Shown here piece by piece: positions 26,011-35,111 of a stretch of DNA of 64,000 bases; within the stretch, counting starts at the first letter, position 1; every line of letters starts with the position of its first letter. A program made the position numbers and the translations under genes. Under the pieces are notes generated by a model. The model was given only the letters and a program-made list of their open reading frames with translations, did not search any database and was not told the DNA's origin. Source of the stretch: Paludibaculum fermentans (GTDB lineage: Bacteria; Acidobacteriota; Terriglobia; Bryobacterales; Bryobacteraceae); NCBI RefSeq assembly GCF_015277775.1, contig NZ_CP063849.1, forward strand, positions 5,285,501-5,349,500. Reading direction: 5' to 3'.

Positions 26011-26544
26011 ATGCGAGTGATTGGTGGTGAGTTCCGAAGCCGCCGGTTGAAGTCACCGGCGGGGGACAGCGTTCGTCCGACTCCGGACAGGTTGAGGGAA
26101 GCGCTATTCAGTGTCCTGTCTCCACGCATCGAGGGCTGTGTATTCCTGGATGCTTACGCGGGGGGCGGCAGCGTCGGGATTGAAGCTCTCAGCCGCGGGG
26201 CCGGCCGGGCCATCTTCCTGGAGAAGAGCAGGCCGGCGCTACGCGCCTTGCAGGAGAACATTTCCATCCTGGACATCTCCCAGCGCTGCGAAGTGCACGC
26301 CGGAAATGCCGCGGCCATGATCACAAAGTATGAGGCGGAGATCGTCTTCCTGGATCCGCCCTACCCCCGCGAGCAGGAATATGGCCTTTGCCTGGACGCC
26401 CTGGGCGAAGCCCCGCGGCCGCTAGTGATCGTCCAGCATGCGTCCAAGTTCACACACCACCTGAAGGAAACCTACGGCCAACTGCAGCGGGTAAGAATTC
26501 TGAGCCAGGGAGATAACTCGCTTAGTTTCTTTGAACCAAGGTAG
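26011..26544 (+). CDS. rsmD: 16S rRNA (guanine(966)-N(2))-methyltransferase
   Basis: RsmD methylates G966 of 16S rRNA using S-adenosylmethionine. The 177 residues start with the classic MRVIGGEFRSRRLKSP and have RPTPDRLREALFSVL, the SAM loop (FLDAYAGGGSVGIEALSRGA; many homologues read DLFAGSGALG here) and the catalytic LDPPYP motif. Length is typical. It forms a short plus-strand unit with recG and ends before a strong bidirectional hairpin. Confidence 0.94.
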   Translation: MRVIGGEFRSRRLKSPAGDSVRPTPDRLREALFSVLSPRIEGCVFLDAYAGGGSVGIEALSRGAGRAIFLEKSRPALRALQENISILDISQRCEVHAGNAAAMITKYEAEIVFLDPPYPREQEYGLCLDALGEAPRPLVIVQHASKFTHHLKETYGQLQRVRILSQGDNSLSFFEPR

Positions 26545-26560
26545 TTCGCCGCGTGGAATA

Positions 26561-26593
26561 GCGAAGCGGGCCAGGGATCCTGGCCCGCTTCGC
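26561..26593. terminator. Perfect 15-bp hairpin between convergent rsmD and the Ig-repeat gene
   Basis: GCGAAGCGGGCCAGG is followed by a three-base loop (GAT) and its exact complement, giving a 15-pair, very GC-rich stem. It lies 16 bases after the rsmD stop and 21 bases after the stop of the opposite gene. No U-tract is present on either side, so it may stop polymerase by structure alone or protect the 3' ends of both messages. Confidence 0.75.
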
Positions 26594-26614
26594 CAACTTG
26601 GAAAGTACCGCGAA

Positions 26615-29600
26615 CTAGAACGTGACGGATCCTGGGGCCGACGTCCCAATGCTATTGGTGAGGGTGACAGCGGCGCTGCCGATCGCTGTCAAGTCGCTGA
26701 CGGTAAAGGGCAGGACCAGCCGGAACTGGCTGCCGAACGGAGCCGACGCCGAATCTGTGAAGTACGTCGTGAAGATCTGGCCGACGGTGAAGGGGAAGTC
26801 CGTCGCAGTGAGCGACTTCCCGGCAGCCGCGGTGAGCTTCACGTTGGCGGCGGTGACCTGGCGCGGGGTTGAGAACCCGTAAACGATCAGTTCAAACCCG
26901 GTCGTGGTCTTGTTGAGATCGACGCGGGTGATCACCGGCGCCGACGGGGGCACACGAACCTGCTGGGTGGGTACGGGCGTGGGAGTGACGTCCGCCCCCT
27001 GTACATTCAACGAAGCAGTGATCGTGATCAGGCCGGCCACCGTGCCGGTCTGGAAGGCGGAGTTCGGCACCTGGAAGTTGGCGCCCGTGGAGCCGGCCGG
27101 GATGGTGAACGGGAGGGTGCGGCCGCCGGACGCGAACACCACCGCCGGATCATCGAACCCGGAATCCGGAGTGAACTGGAGGGCCAGGACTCCGTTCAAT
27201 GCAACCGGGTACGGATTCGTCAGCGTGAGGCCGACGTTGATCTGGGAGCCCGGACTGGCGCTGGTCGGGATCGGGGTGAAGATCACCGGGCCGATGGGCG
27301 CCAGCGTGACCGTGATACTGAAGCCGCCGGTGGAGGACAGGTTGTCAGCATCATCAATCCGCACAGTAAAGGTATAGATGCCCGGGGCACCGGGAATGCC
27401 GGTGATGGCTCCAGTTGCGGCATCCATGGACAGGCCCGGCGGCAGATTCCCGGTGTAGGACCAGCGGAAGGGCTGGCGTCCGCCTTTGGTCGAGAACTCG
27501 GCCTGGTAAGGGACACCGACCACCGCGGCCGGAGGAACACCCTGGATGTTGATCGTGGGGCCACCGCCGACGGTGATGCTGAAGTGTTTGGTTGTGGTGC
27601 GCTGGCGGGAGTCGGTCACCTTGATGTCGAATTCAAAGCTGCCGGCCTTGGTCGGAGCGCCGTAGAAGCTGCCGGCATTGAAGAGGATCCCGTCCGGCAG
27701 GCTACCGGAAACCACCTGGAAGAGGTAGCTGGGGGCGCCACCGGCGACACTGAGCTGAGCGGTGTAGTCCTGCAGGACCAGCCCGTCCGGCAGAGTGTTC
27801 GGCGAGACCGTAAGAACGGCGAAGACGCGGATGCTGTAAGTGCCTACGGAACTCACGCCGTTGCCGTCGGTTACCTGGACATCAAAGCTGAAGTCGCCGG
27901 AAGTTAGCGGTGTACCGGCGATGCTTCCGTCCGTGGCGAGGTTCAAACCGTTGGGCAAGGCACCCTTGGCAACACCGAACGTGAAAGGCGCCACGCCCCC
28001 CGATGTCGTGATCTGCGCACCGGGATAGGTTTCATTCTGGGTTCCATCGGGCAGGACTGTGCCGGGCAGAGTCACCGTATTCAGGACGGTGAGGCTGTAG
28101 CTGCGCAGGATCTGCTTGTGGTTCGCGTCCGTCAGCAGGATGCCGAAGGTGTAGAGACCGACGGAGGTGGGCTTGCCGGCGATGGTTCCGGTGGCGGTGT
28201 CGAGGCTAACGCTCGGCGGAAGGGCTCCGCTGATCACCTGGAAGGTGAAGGGGGCGGTGCCGCCGCTGGGCGTCAGGCCTTGGCTATAATCCTGCCCCAG
28301 GTACGCGTCAGGCAAGGTGGAAGGAGACAGGTCGAGGACCGTGGGGTCCACGTAGAGCGAAACCAGACGTTCGATGACCAGATTGGACGAGGTCAGACGA
28401 ACGACGAACTTGAAGGTCCCGCTGGTGGTGGGCGTGCCGGAGACGGCTCCGTCAACGCTCAGGCCGAGACCAGGCGGAATGGTACCGCTGGTCAGGCTGA
28501 AGACATAGCCGCCCGTTCCGCCGCTGGGGGAGAAGATCTGGCTGTAGGGTACCCCGATGGTGCCGCCCGGCAGGATGTCGGGGGTGAAATCGAGACCGGG
28601 GACGCCGATGATGATACTCAGGGCTTTTGGCCCGGCGATCTGGTTACCGGCGGTCGCGCTGACCTGGAAGGGATAGGAGCCTTCCTGGGTGGGGGTGCCG
28701 GTGATGTCGCCGGTGGCCGGATTCAGCACCAGGCCGGCCGGCAGGGCTCCCTGCACGATCGACCAGGTTGGGGCAGAGCCGAACCCGGAGGTCGCCAGCG
28801 TCGCCTGATAGGCCTTGGAGAGGAACCCGCCGGGCAGCGCTGTGGTGGTGATGCTCGCCGCCGGAGCCACGGTGAGGCTGAAGGTGCGCGTGGCGAACCC
28901 GTTGGCGCTGTCATTCAGCAGGACATCGAAAGAGTAGGTTCCGGCCGTGGTCGGGGTGCCGTCGATATTCCCGTTTGCGCCGCTATTGAACCTGAGTCCG
29001 GGGACGCTGAAGGTCTGGGTCGTGAAACTGTAGGCCGGGACTCCGCCGGTGGCCTGAAAATCGACGTGGTAGGGGAAGCCGACCTGGGCGCCGGGAAGCG
29101 TTGCGCCCGTGACGAACGATACGGGGCTCACCACCTGGATCTGGTAATCGCGACTGGCGGCCTGGCTGGCGCCGGCCACTATCGCGCGGGCCGTGAACGA
29201 GAAGAGGCCAGCCTGGGTCGGTGTGCCCTGAAAAACGCCATTGGTCCCGAGGGTGATGCCCGGGGGCAATGAGCCCGCACTCACGTTGTAAATGAATGAT
29301 GCGGTGAAGCCCGAGACGGAGAGGCTAGCGGAGTAAGCACTTCCCAAGTAACCCGTGGGCAGGGTGGGCGGATTGAGCGTCAGGACGGGAGCCGGCGCGA
29401 CGACAATGGCAAAAGACTGGGTCACTACCGCGCCGTTGGCGTCCGTGGCGCGAAGCATGAAATTGAAGGTGCCGGCCGTGGTGGGCGTACCGGTGAATGC
29501 GCCGCCGGTGCCGATGTTGACCCCGGGCGGCAGATTGCCGGACTCGAAGGCGTAGGTGAAGGGATTTGTGCCGCCCGACGCCGCGACGCCCGCACTGTAG

Positions 29601-30577
29601 GGCGAACCAACGGTGCCGCCCGGCAAGGTGCTGGTGGGGAATGTCGGGAACGGGTTGACGACGATGGGGATCACGCGGCTGGCGCCGAAGCTCGAGTACA
29701 AATCAGACACGTTGAAGGCGGCGTTGAAGGTGCCGGCGGTCGTAGTGGTGCCGGAAATCACCCCGGGCTGGCTCACTTGCAGGGTAGGCGCAAGATTGGT
29801 GCCCCCAAATTGGACGCTGCCGAGGTTACCGGCCACCGCCAACTGCGTGGAGGGGTAGGGCCGGCCGGCGGTCCCTTGAGGCAGGCTGGACGTAGAAATG
29901 CCCAGGATGTGCATCGTATAAGAACGGGCAAACGACCGTTTGGGCGTGAACGCCTGCGCGCAGTTTCCTTCGTTCCCCGTAATGGTGAAGGTGAAAACGC
30001 CCTCCTGCGTAGGCGTCCCGGAAACAAAGCCGTAGTAACTCTGGGAGGAGAGAGTTAGCCCAGGCGGCAGGATTCCACTAGTGACGCTGTAGGTAAAACA
30101 GGTCTGAGCGGGGCCAGGAATGAGAGTGGTGCCTTCGTAGAGGCTGCCCACTGCTCCGTCACCCAACGAATCCGGCAGGAGCGCCAGGGAATCGATGGTC
30201 AGAGTATACGATTTGATCACCGGCGGCACGGGGGGCGGACTGCCGCAGGGCAGGCCGGCCGCGGCAGTGAGGGTAAATGAGAAGGTCCCTGTCTGGCTGG
30301 GTTTGCCGGAAAGAATCGCCGAGAGGTTGCCAGGCTGGGGTTGCGATAGGGTCACACCGGGCGGCAAAGCTCCGGCGGAGACAGACCAGTTACGCGTGGT
30401 GCAGGTTTCCGGAGACACCTGCATCACGAAGCCCGATCCGTTCAACGGCTCTCCGATCGTGCCGTTGGGCAGACTGCTGGGCAGCATGGACTGCGCGCTG
30501 AGACCGGCAGCGGCCAGTATCAGGAGGGCAGGCAGGCGGGGGGTGAGAACTTTTTGGGATAAAGGAGACCGTGCCAT
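26615..30577 (-). CDS. Secreted giant protein with about 12 putative-Ig repeats
   Basis: This 1320-residue exported protein has a signal peptide near residues 12-28. It then carries about 12 tandem domains of roughly 85-95 residues, each with LP-x-G-x2-G-x-PY, F-x-SG-LPPG and GTPT-x2-GTF elements, the signature of the He_PIG putative Ig family. Two of the repeats end in variants (AGKPTSVG, TGIPGAPG). The last 230 residues are a different beta-rich region (ITVTLAPIGPVIFTPIP onward). Such proteins are usually cell-surface or matrix adhesins. It starts 23 bases after the Big-1-like gene, forming a two-gene operon. No LPXTG or other sorting signal is visible. Confidence 0.85.
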   Translation of the reverse strand: MARSPLSQKVLTPRLPALLILAAAGLSAQSMLPSSLPNGTIGEPLNGSGFVMQVSPETCTTRNWSVSAGALPPGVTLSQPQPGNLSAILSGKPSQTGTFSFTLTAAAGLPCGSPPPVPPVIKSYTLTIDSLALLPDSLGDGAVGSLYEGTTLIPGPAQTCFTYSVTSGILPPGLTLSSQSYYGFVSGTPTQEGVFTFTITGNEGNCAQAFTPKRSFARSYTMHILGISTSSLPQGTAGRPYPSTQLAVAGNLGSVQFGGTNLAPTLQVSQPGVISGTTTTAGTFNAAFNVSDLYSSFGASRVIPIVVNPFPTFPTSTLPGGTVGSPYSAGVAASGGTNPFTYAFESGNLPPGVNIGTGGAFTGTPTTAGTFNFMLRATDANGAVVTQSFAIVVAPAPVLTLNPPTLPTGYLGSAYSASLSVSGFTASFIYNVSAGSLPPGITLGTNGVFQGTPTQAGLFSFTARAIVAGASQAASRDYQIQVVSPVSFVTGATLPGAQVGFPYHVDFQATGGVPAYSFTTQTFSVPGLRFNSGANGNIDGTPTTAGTYSFDVLLNDSANGFATRTFSLTVAPAASITTTALPGGFLSKAYQATLATSGFGSAPTWSIVQGALPAGLVLNPATGDITGTPTQEGSYPFQVSATAGNQIAGPKALSIIIGVPGLDFTPDILPGGTIGVPYSQIFSPSGGTGGYVFSLTSGTIPPGLGLSVDGAVSGTPTTSGTFKFVVRLTSSNLVIERLVSLYVDPTVLDLSPSTLPDAYLGQDYSQGLTPSGGTAPFTFQVISGALPPSVSLDTATGTIAGKPTSVGLYTFGILLTDANHKQILRSYSLTVLNTVTLPGTVLPDGTQNETYPGAQITTSGGVAPFTFGVAKGALPNGLNLATDGSIAGTPLTSGDFSFDVQVTDGNGVSSVGTYSIRVFAVLTVSPNTLPDGLVLQDYTAQLSVAGGAPSYLFQVVSGSLPDGILFNAGSFYGAPTKAGSFEFDIKVTDSRQRTTTKHFSITVGGGPTINIQGVPPAAVVGVPYQAEFSTKGGRQPFRWSYTGNLPPGLSMDAATGAITGIPGAPGIYTFTVRIDDADNLSSTGGFSITVTLAPIGPVIFTPIPTSASPGSQINVGLTLTNPYPVALNGVLALQFTPDSGFDDPAVVFASGGRTLPFTIPAGSTGANFQVPNSAFQTGTVAGLITITASLNVQGADVTPTPVPTQQVRVPPSAPVITRVDLNKTTTGFELIVYGFSTPRQVTAANVKLTAAAGKSLTATDFPFTVGQIFTTYFTDSASAPFGSQFRLVLPFTVSDLTAIGSAAVTLTNSIGTSAPGSVTF

Positions 30578-30600
30578 GTGAATTCAGCTTCCTCTCTGAA

Positions 30601-31182
30601 TTAGCGCGGAGGTGTAACGGAGGGGGTGCCAGGTGTGACGGTAACCGGGGAACCCGTTTGGTTCGAGCCGCCGCCACCCGAGTTCACTCCCAATGCGATG
30701 CCGGCCGCGGCAGCGGCTCCGGCGATCAGAACAATCGCCCAGATCGCAGTGCTGCTGAGGGCAGCCGCGGCGGCGACGTTGCTCATGCCGATTACGGCGG
30801 ATGCGGCAAGGCCGCCCGCTGAGGCGGTGACTCGCATCTGATACTGGCCTTTGTGATTATTGGCCTGCAAGCCACGAGCGGTGGCGCGGCCATCCGGACC
30901 TGTGACGGCAGTGAGTGTATTAACGCCATTCGCGAATGTGGCACCCGGGCCGTTGCCGGGCAGCAGGAATGTCACCACCGCGCCTGCCACAGGTTTGTGG
31001 TTCTCGTCCTCGACTTGGACAATCGGCTCGCGGGCGACGCGCTGGCGGACATTGTTGATGACGCCGTCGCCTTCGACGATCACGATATTGAGTTGTGTCG
31101 GGGCCGTCGTCCCCTGGCCGCACAGCAGTGCGGAGAGGAACAACGACAAGTAGATTCGAAGTATCGAATTCTGTTTCAACAT
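30601..31182 (-). CDS. Secreted Big-1-like Ig domain protein with C-terminal membrane segment
   Basis: This 193-residue protein has a signal peptide (MLKQNSILRIYLSLFLSALLCGQ). A bacterial Ig-like (Big-1 type) domain spans about residues 30-125 (VQVEDENHKPVAGAVVTFLLP...TGPDGRATARGLQANNHKGQYQMRV). A C-terminal hydrophobic Ala-rich helix (about 145-168) and a Gly/Thr/Pro tail follow. Transcription may use a TATACT box at 31221-31226 on the minus strand, about 40 bases before the ATG, next to the small palindrome GCTAA-N4-TTAGC (31203-31216). It is co-oriented with the giant Ig-repeat gene and probably a membrane-tethered partner; function is not known. Confidence 0.75.
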   Translation of the reverse strand: MLKQNSILRIYLSLFLSALLCGQGTTAPTQLNIVIVEGDGVINNVRQRVAREPIVQVEDENHKPVAGAVVTFLLPGNGPGATFANGVNTLTAVTGPDGRATARGLQANNHKGQYQMRVTASAGGLAASAVIGMSNVAAAAALSSTAIWAIVLIAGAAAAAGIALGVNSGGGGSNQTGSPVTVTPGTPSVTPPR

Positions 31183-31352
31183 CCCATCACCCGTTCGGCC
31201 AAGCTAATCGGTTAGCCCGTAGTATAGCTAAAAGTTAATGCGTGCTGAATCGATTTGATGGTCCCTTAGCAAGAGATTCCGAGGCGGCTTGCGGGTGGGG
31301 GTACAATGGCCTCAAGTTTGCAGAGGGCTCATTGAAGAATCTGGAGAGCGAC

Positions 31353-32291
31353 ATGACAGAGTCAAGATTTCTCGGCATTGGCGCAACGCTTCTGACCGTT
31401 CTTGTGTCCACGACGTGGGCGCAAGCGCCCAATGGATTGACAGCGCGGGAGCTATTCTACACTGCTCCAGCGGTGGCGAAAGCGCCGGCGCCGCCCAGAA
31501 AGCCGGTGCAGACGCCCACAAAGCCGGCCGTCGAAAAGCAGGTGCAGAAGGAGCAGACGATAGCCAAGTCGGCATCCGAGCCCAAAAAGGCGGTGGAACA
31601 GATTCCCGAGCGGAAGCGGCCCGCAGATATGGAGATGAAGCTGCCCGGAGGCGGCTCGCTGGTGATGGCATCGACGAGTTCGGTCCCGCTGGGCCTGCGC
31701 TACAGCATTCTGCGGTACACCGGGGACGACGACTATGTCGAGGTAGACCCGGAGTACACGTTCCATTCCGGCGACAAGATCCGGTTGAGGGTGCAGGTCA
31801 ACGACGCTGGCTATCTTTATGTCGTGATGCAGGGGACGAGCGGTGCGTGGCGCGTGATGTTCCCGGCTCCGGAGATCGACGCCGGCTCTAACCGCGTCGT
31901 GCCGAACCGGCAATACGACGTGCCCGGCCGGACGCGGGTCTTCTTCGACGAGCAAGCCGGCACGGAGAAATTGTTTGTCGTGCTTTCCCGCCAACCGCTG
32001 AAGGAGATGGACCAACTGATCTACGAGTTGGACAACCAGAAGAAGGACGACCCGGCTCCGGCTTCGGCAACGCCGAAATCCATGATGGCGAGTGCCGCGA
32101 TCGGGAATTCGATGGTGGCTCAATTGCGGAACGGAGTGATGGCGCGCGACCTGGTGTTCGAGAAGGTGGACGAGAGCAAGCCCGCACCAACCGCGGCCGG
32201 CAACCGGAAAGAGACCGCCACCTATGTGGTGAACGCGTCACTGACTTCCGATTCCCGTCTGGTGGCGGATATCAGCTTAAAGCACAAGTAA
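31353..32291 (+). CDS. Secreted DUF4384 domain protein (first copy)
   Basis: This 312-residue exported protein starts at the ATG at 31353, preceded by GGAGAG, and begins with a signal peptide (GIGATLLTVLVSTTWAQ). A Pro/Lys-rich stretch follows, then a DUF4384 domain at about residues 100-225 (EVDPEYTFHSGDKIRLRVQVNDAGYLYVVMQGTSGAWRVMFPAPE), a beta-sandwich often found with kinases and caspase-like proteins. The gene opens a plus-strand set with a second DUF4384 gene and a caspase-like gene. A TACAAT -10 box lies at 31302-31307 without a good -35. DUF4384 has no established activity. Confidence 0.85.
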   Translation: MTESRFLGIGATLLTVLVSTTWAQAPNGLTARELFYTAPAVAKAPAPPRKPVQTPTKPAVEKQVQKEQTIAKSASEPKKAVEQIPERKRPADMEMKLPGGGSLVMASTSSVPLGLRYSILRYTGDDDYVEVDPEYTFHSGDKIRLRVQVNDAGYLYVVMQGTSGAWRVMFPAPEIDAGSNRVVPNRQYDVPGRTRVFFDEQAGTEKLFVVLSRQPLKEMDQLIYELDNQKKDDPAPASATPKSMMASAAIGNSMVAQLRNGVMARDLVFEKVDESKPAPTAAGNRKETATYVVNASLTSDSRLVADISLKHK

Positions 32292-32322
32292 GTTCGGCTA
32301 GGGGAGAGAGGGGAGGTCCGCA

Positions 32323-33003
32323 GTGCGACTGGGACTCGTGTGTTTGCTAGGCGCGGCTTTGTATGGCCAACAGGCCCCGAACCGCATGGAAATCAAAGTG
32401 GAACTGCGCAAGGAGGGTGCCTGGAAGATTGTGGATCCGTCCACGGTCTTCGACAAGGACGCACAGGTGCGATTCCGCGTGCGAACCAACTTCGCCGGTT
32501 GGCTGTACGTCATGAATCAGGGCACCACGGGCAGCTACAGCCTGCTCTTCCCGCGTGAAGACACTGGCAGCCAGAACCGGCTGGAACCGGATCGCGACTA
32601 CATCGTCCCGGCAGCCGCGGGCGCCTTCAAGGTGACCGGTCCGGCGGGTCACGATATTGTGTACTGGATGGTGACGCCGGTGGAGATTACCAGCAGCGAG
32701 TCGAGGCCGCCGGCCTCGTCGTACGTACCGCTGCCGCCGCCACCGCCGCCAGGCACCAAGCTGAATACCCTGATGCCGCGCTGCGATGATTCCATTTTCA
32801 AGGCCCGGGGTGAGTGCATCGACTCGACGGCCGGTCCGCGCAAGGTGACCAACGTGGAATCGCTGCCGGACAACCTGAAGGACGTCCAGGGCTTGAAGTC
32901 GCGCGAGCTCGTGTTTATCAAGGAAAAAGGGGGCGCCGTGGTTTCGACGCCCGGAAATCTGAAGGGGCCGGTGATCTACGAATTCCGGTTGTCGCACAAA
33001 TGA
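32323..33003 (+). CDS. Secreted DUF4384 domain protein (second copy)
   Basis: This 226-residue protein starts with GTG at 32323, with GGGAGG seven bases before it. It has a short signal segment (MRLGLVCLLGAALYGQ) followed almost at once by a DUF4384 domain (about residues 20-130; VRFRVRTNFAGWLYVMNQGTTGSYSLLFPRE). A proline-rich bridge and a C-terminal segment (DVQGLKSRELVFIKEKGG) follow; its RELVF pattern recalls ARDLVFEKVDE at the end of copy 1, so the two probably arose by duplication. Its TGA stop overlaps the ATG of the caspase-like gene, so translation of the two is coupled. Confidence 0.85.
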   Translation: MRLGLVCLLGAALYGQQAPNRMEIKVELRKEGAWKIVDPSTVFDKDAQVRFRVRTNFAGWLYVMNQGTTGSYSLLFPREDTGSQNRLEPDRDYIVPAAAGAFKVTGPAGHDIVYWMVTPVEITSSESRPPASSYVPLPPPPPPGTKLNTLMPRCDDSIFKARGECIDSTAGPRKVTNVESLPDNLKDVQGLKSRELVFIKEKGGAVVSTPGNLKGPVIYEFRLSHK

Positions 33004-35081
33004 GAAGCCTTGTTTTCCTCCTGGGACTAGCGCTTGCCGCCGGCGCACAACAGCAACCGCCCGCCAAAGAAGGCCAGAAACAGCGCGACCTGAAGTTCGA
33101 GACAGAAGCCAACAAGCCGCCGGTGAAGCAGGCGGCCGCGCCTCCGCAGATCCCGCGCAGTTATGCGCTGGTGGTGGGCATCGCGGGCTATAAGAACCTG
33201 CCGGAGAATGCGCAGCTCTCGTTTCCCGAGAGGGATGCGGAATCGGTGTATTCGATCCTGATCAGTCCGGAGGGCGGCAACTTCCGCGCCGAGAACGTCC
33301 ACCGGCTGATTGGCCCGAAGGCCACGCTATCCAACCTGCGCAAGGAACTGGAAGAGTGGCTGCCCAGCGTGACAAAGGATGACGACCGGGTGTTGATCTA
33401 CTTCGCGGGCCATGGGTTCGTTTTCCAGAACCGGGCCTATCTGGCGCCCTACGACATCACGCAGGACAATATCGCGGCCACCGGCTACCCCATGGACCGC
33501 CTGGGCGAGGTGTTCGGCACCAAGATCAAAGGCAAGTGGAAGGTGATGCTAACCGACTCGTGCCATAGCGGAGCGATCACCCCGGCGGCCGACGCCGCCT
33601 TTATCAACGGCAAGCTGCTGGACCTGAACAAGAACGTGTTCTCGCTGACCGCCAGCCGCGATCGCGAGCGCAGCTATGAAAGCAAGGAGTGGGGCGGCGG
33701 TCACGGCATTTTCACCTACTACGTGGTGAAAGGGCTGGAGGGGCTGGCTGACGAGTCGCAGGACGGCATCGTGACGGCCGACGAACTGGCGGAGTATGTC
33801 CGCCGCAACGTGCGCGAAGCCAGCGGCGGCCAGCAGAATCCGACCTCCGACCGCGGCAGTTTCGATAGCGACATGCTGCTGTCGTACCTCCCATCGGGCG
33901 TGACGCCGGGCACGCCGCCTCCGCCCAAGGACGGCACCCTCGTGCTGGAAGCGAACATGGACGGGGTGGAAGTCTTCGTCAACGGCCGAAGCGTGGGTGT
34001 GGTGGACAAAGGCAAGTCCCTGAGGCTGCCGGGCCTGCCTCCGGGCACCATCACGGTGAAGGGCGTCAAGATGGGCTACGAGCCGGACGGACCGCGGGAA
34101 GAGATCATCTACCCGGGCACGGAATCCACCGTGTCGATCAAGATCGTCATTCCCAGGCGGAGACCCAAGGCGGCTGTCGAAAAGTTCGATGACGGCCTGA
34201 ACCACTACAACAAGGGCAACCAGGAAGAGTACAAGAAGGCGGCCGCGCTGTTTGAACAGGCGCTGGCCGCCGACGCCACCTACAGTCAGGCGGCGCTCTA
34301 TCTGGGCCGAACGTACGACGCGCTCTTCCAGCAGGAGACGGCGGCCACTTACTACAAGAAGGCGATCGAGATTGATCCGGACTACCTGGAAGCGCGCGCC
34401 AGCTATGGCGGCATGCTGCTGGGCCTGGGCAGCGTCGATGAGGCCATCCGCCAGTTTAATGTCGTCACGCTGCGCGACAAGAAGAACCAGCTCGCGTTCT
34501 ACCTGCAGGCCCAGGCGTACCGCATGAAAGACATGTACGCGGAGTCGATCGAGTCCGCGCGCCGGGCCATCCAATTGACGCCGTCGAACGCCGAAGCCCA
34601 CTTCTGGCTGGCGGAGAGCCTGCGCATGAGCAAGAAGCCGGCGGAGTCGACCGCGGAGTATGAGTCCTACCTGCGGCTGAGCGATTACGATTCCAAGATC
34701 GGCGGGAAGCTGAATTACTACGTGGCCGGCTTCGTGTTCGGCATGGGCAAGAAGAAGCGGGCGGCGCAGCGCGACATCTGGAAGGACCTGCGCAGCATGG
34801 CCTACTTCGGGCTGTGTGAGAACTCGAAGAACTCCAAGCAGTATGCGGTGGCGATCGGCTACTGCCAGAAGGCGATCACCTACGATCCGGGCGATGCGTT
34901 CAACTACTACCTGCTGGCCCTGAACTACAGCTACGAAGCGCAGAAGACCGGCTCGTTGGAGATGCTGGCTGCGGCTCGCAAAAGCTTCGTGCGCATGCTG
35001 GACCTGAACGCCGAACTGGACGAAGCCAAATTCGCGCGGCAGAACATTGCCGCCATCGACAAAGCCCTCCAAGCCCAATAA
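33000..35081 (+). CDS. Secreted caspase family protein with PEGA and TPR domains
   Basis: This 693-residue protein starts at the ATG that overlaps the previous stop (ATGA), directly giving a signal peptide (MRSLVFLLGLALAAGAQ). A peptidase C14 (caspase/metacaspase) domain at about residues 53-297 has the catalytic pair His138 (YFAGHGF) and Cys188 (LTDSCHSG), and an EF-hand-like loop near 251-262 (DESQDGIVTADE). A PEGA domain follows (312-385), then TPR-type repeats to the end (about 395-690). Both catalytic residues are present, so it may be an active, calcium-responsive protease of the periplasm or cell surface. The upstream DUF4384 proteins are likely partners or substrates (inference). Confidence 0.9.
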   Translation: MRSLVFLLGLALAAGAQQQPPAKEGQKQRDLKFETEANKPPVKQAAAPPQIPRSYALVVGIAGYKNLPENAQLSFPERDAESVYSILISPEGGNFRAENVHRLIGPKATLSNLRKELEEWLPSVTKDDDRVLIYFAGHGFVFQNRAYLAPYDITQDNIAATGYPMDRLGEVFGTKIKGKWKVMLTDSCHSGAITPAADAAFINGKLLDLNKNVFSLTASRDRERSYESKEWGGGHGIFTYYVVKGLEGLADESQDGIVTADELAEYVRRNVREASGGQQNPTSDRGSFDSDMLLSYLPSGVTPGTPPPPKDGTLVLEANMDGVEVFVNGRSVGVVDKGKSLRLPGLPPGTITVKGVKMGYEPDGPREEIIYPGTESTVSIKIVIPRRRPKAAVEKFDDGLNHYNKGNQEEYKKAAALFEQALAADATYSQAALYLGRTYDALFQQETAATYYKKAIEIDPDYLEARASYGGMLLGLGSVDEAIRQFNVVTLRDKKNQLAFYLQAQAYRMKDMYAESIESARRAIQLTPSNAEAHFWLAESLRMSKKPAESTAEYESYLRLSDYDSKIGGKLNYYVAGFVFGMGKKKRAAQRDIWKDLRSMAYFGLCENSKNSKQYAVAIGYCQKAITYDPGDAFNYYLLALNYSYEAQKTGSLEMLAAARKSFVRMLDLNAELDEAKFARQNIAAIDKALQAQ

Positions 35082-35111
35082 TCCCCCGCCGGAACCTGAC
35101 AAAATATCTGC

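Noticed and set aside
26615-30577. A duplicated or misassembled gene, because of internal repeats.
   Set aside because: The repeats are well diverged from each other at the protein level, as expected for an old multi-domain Ig protein.
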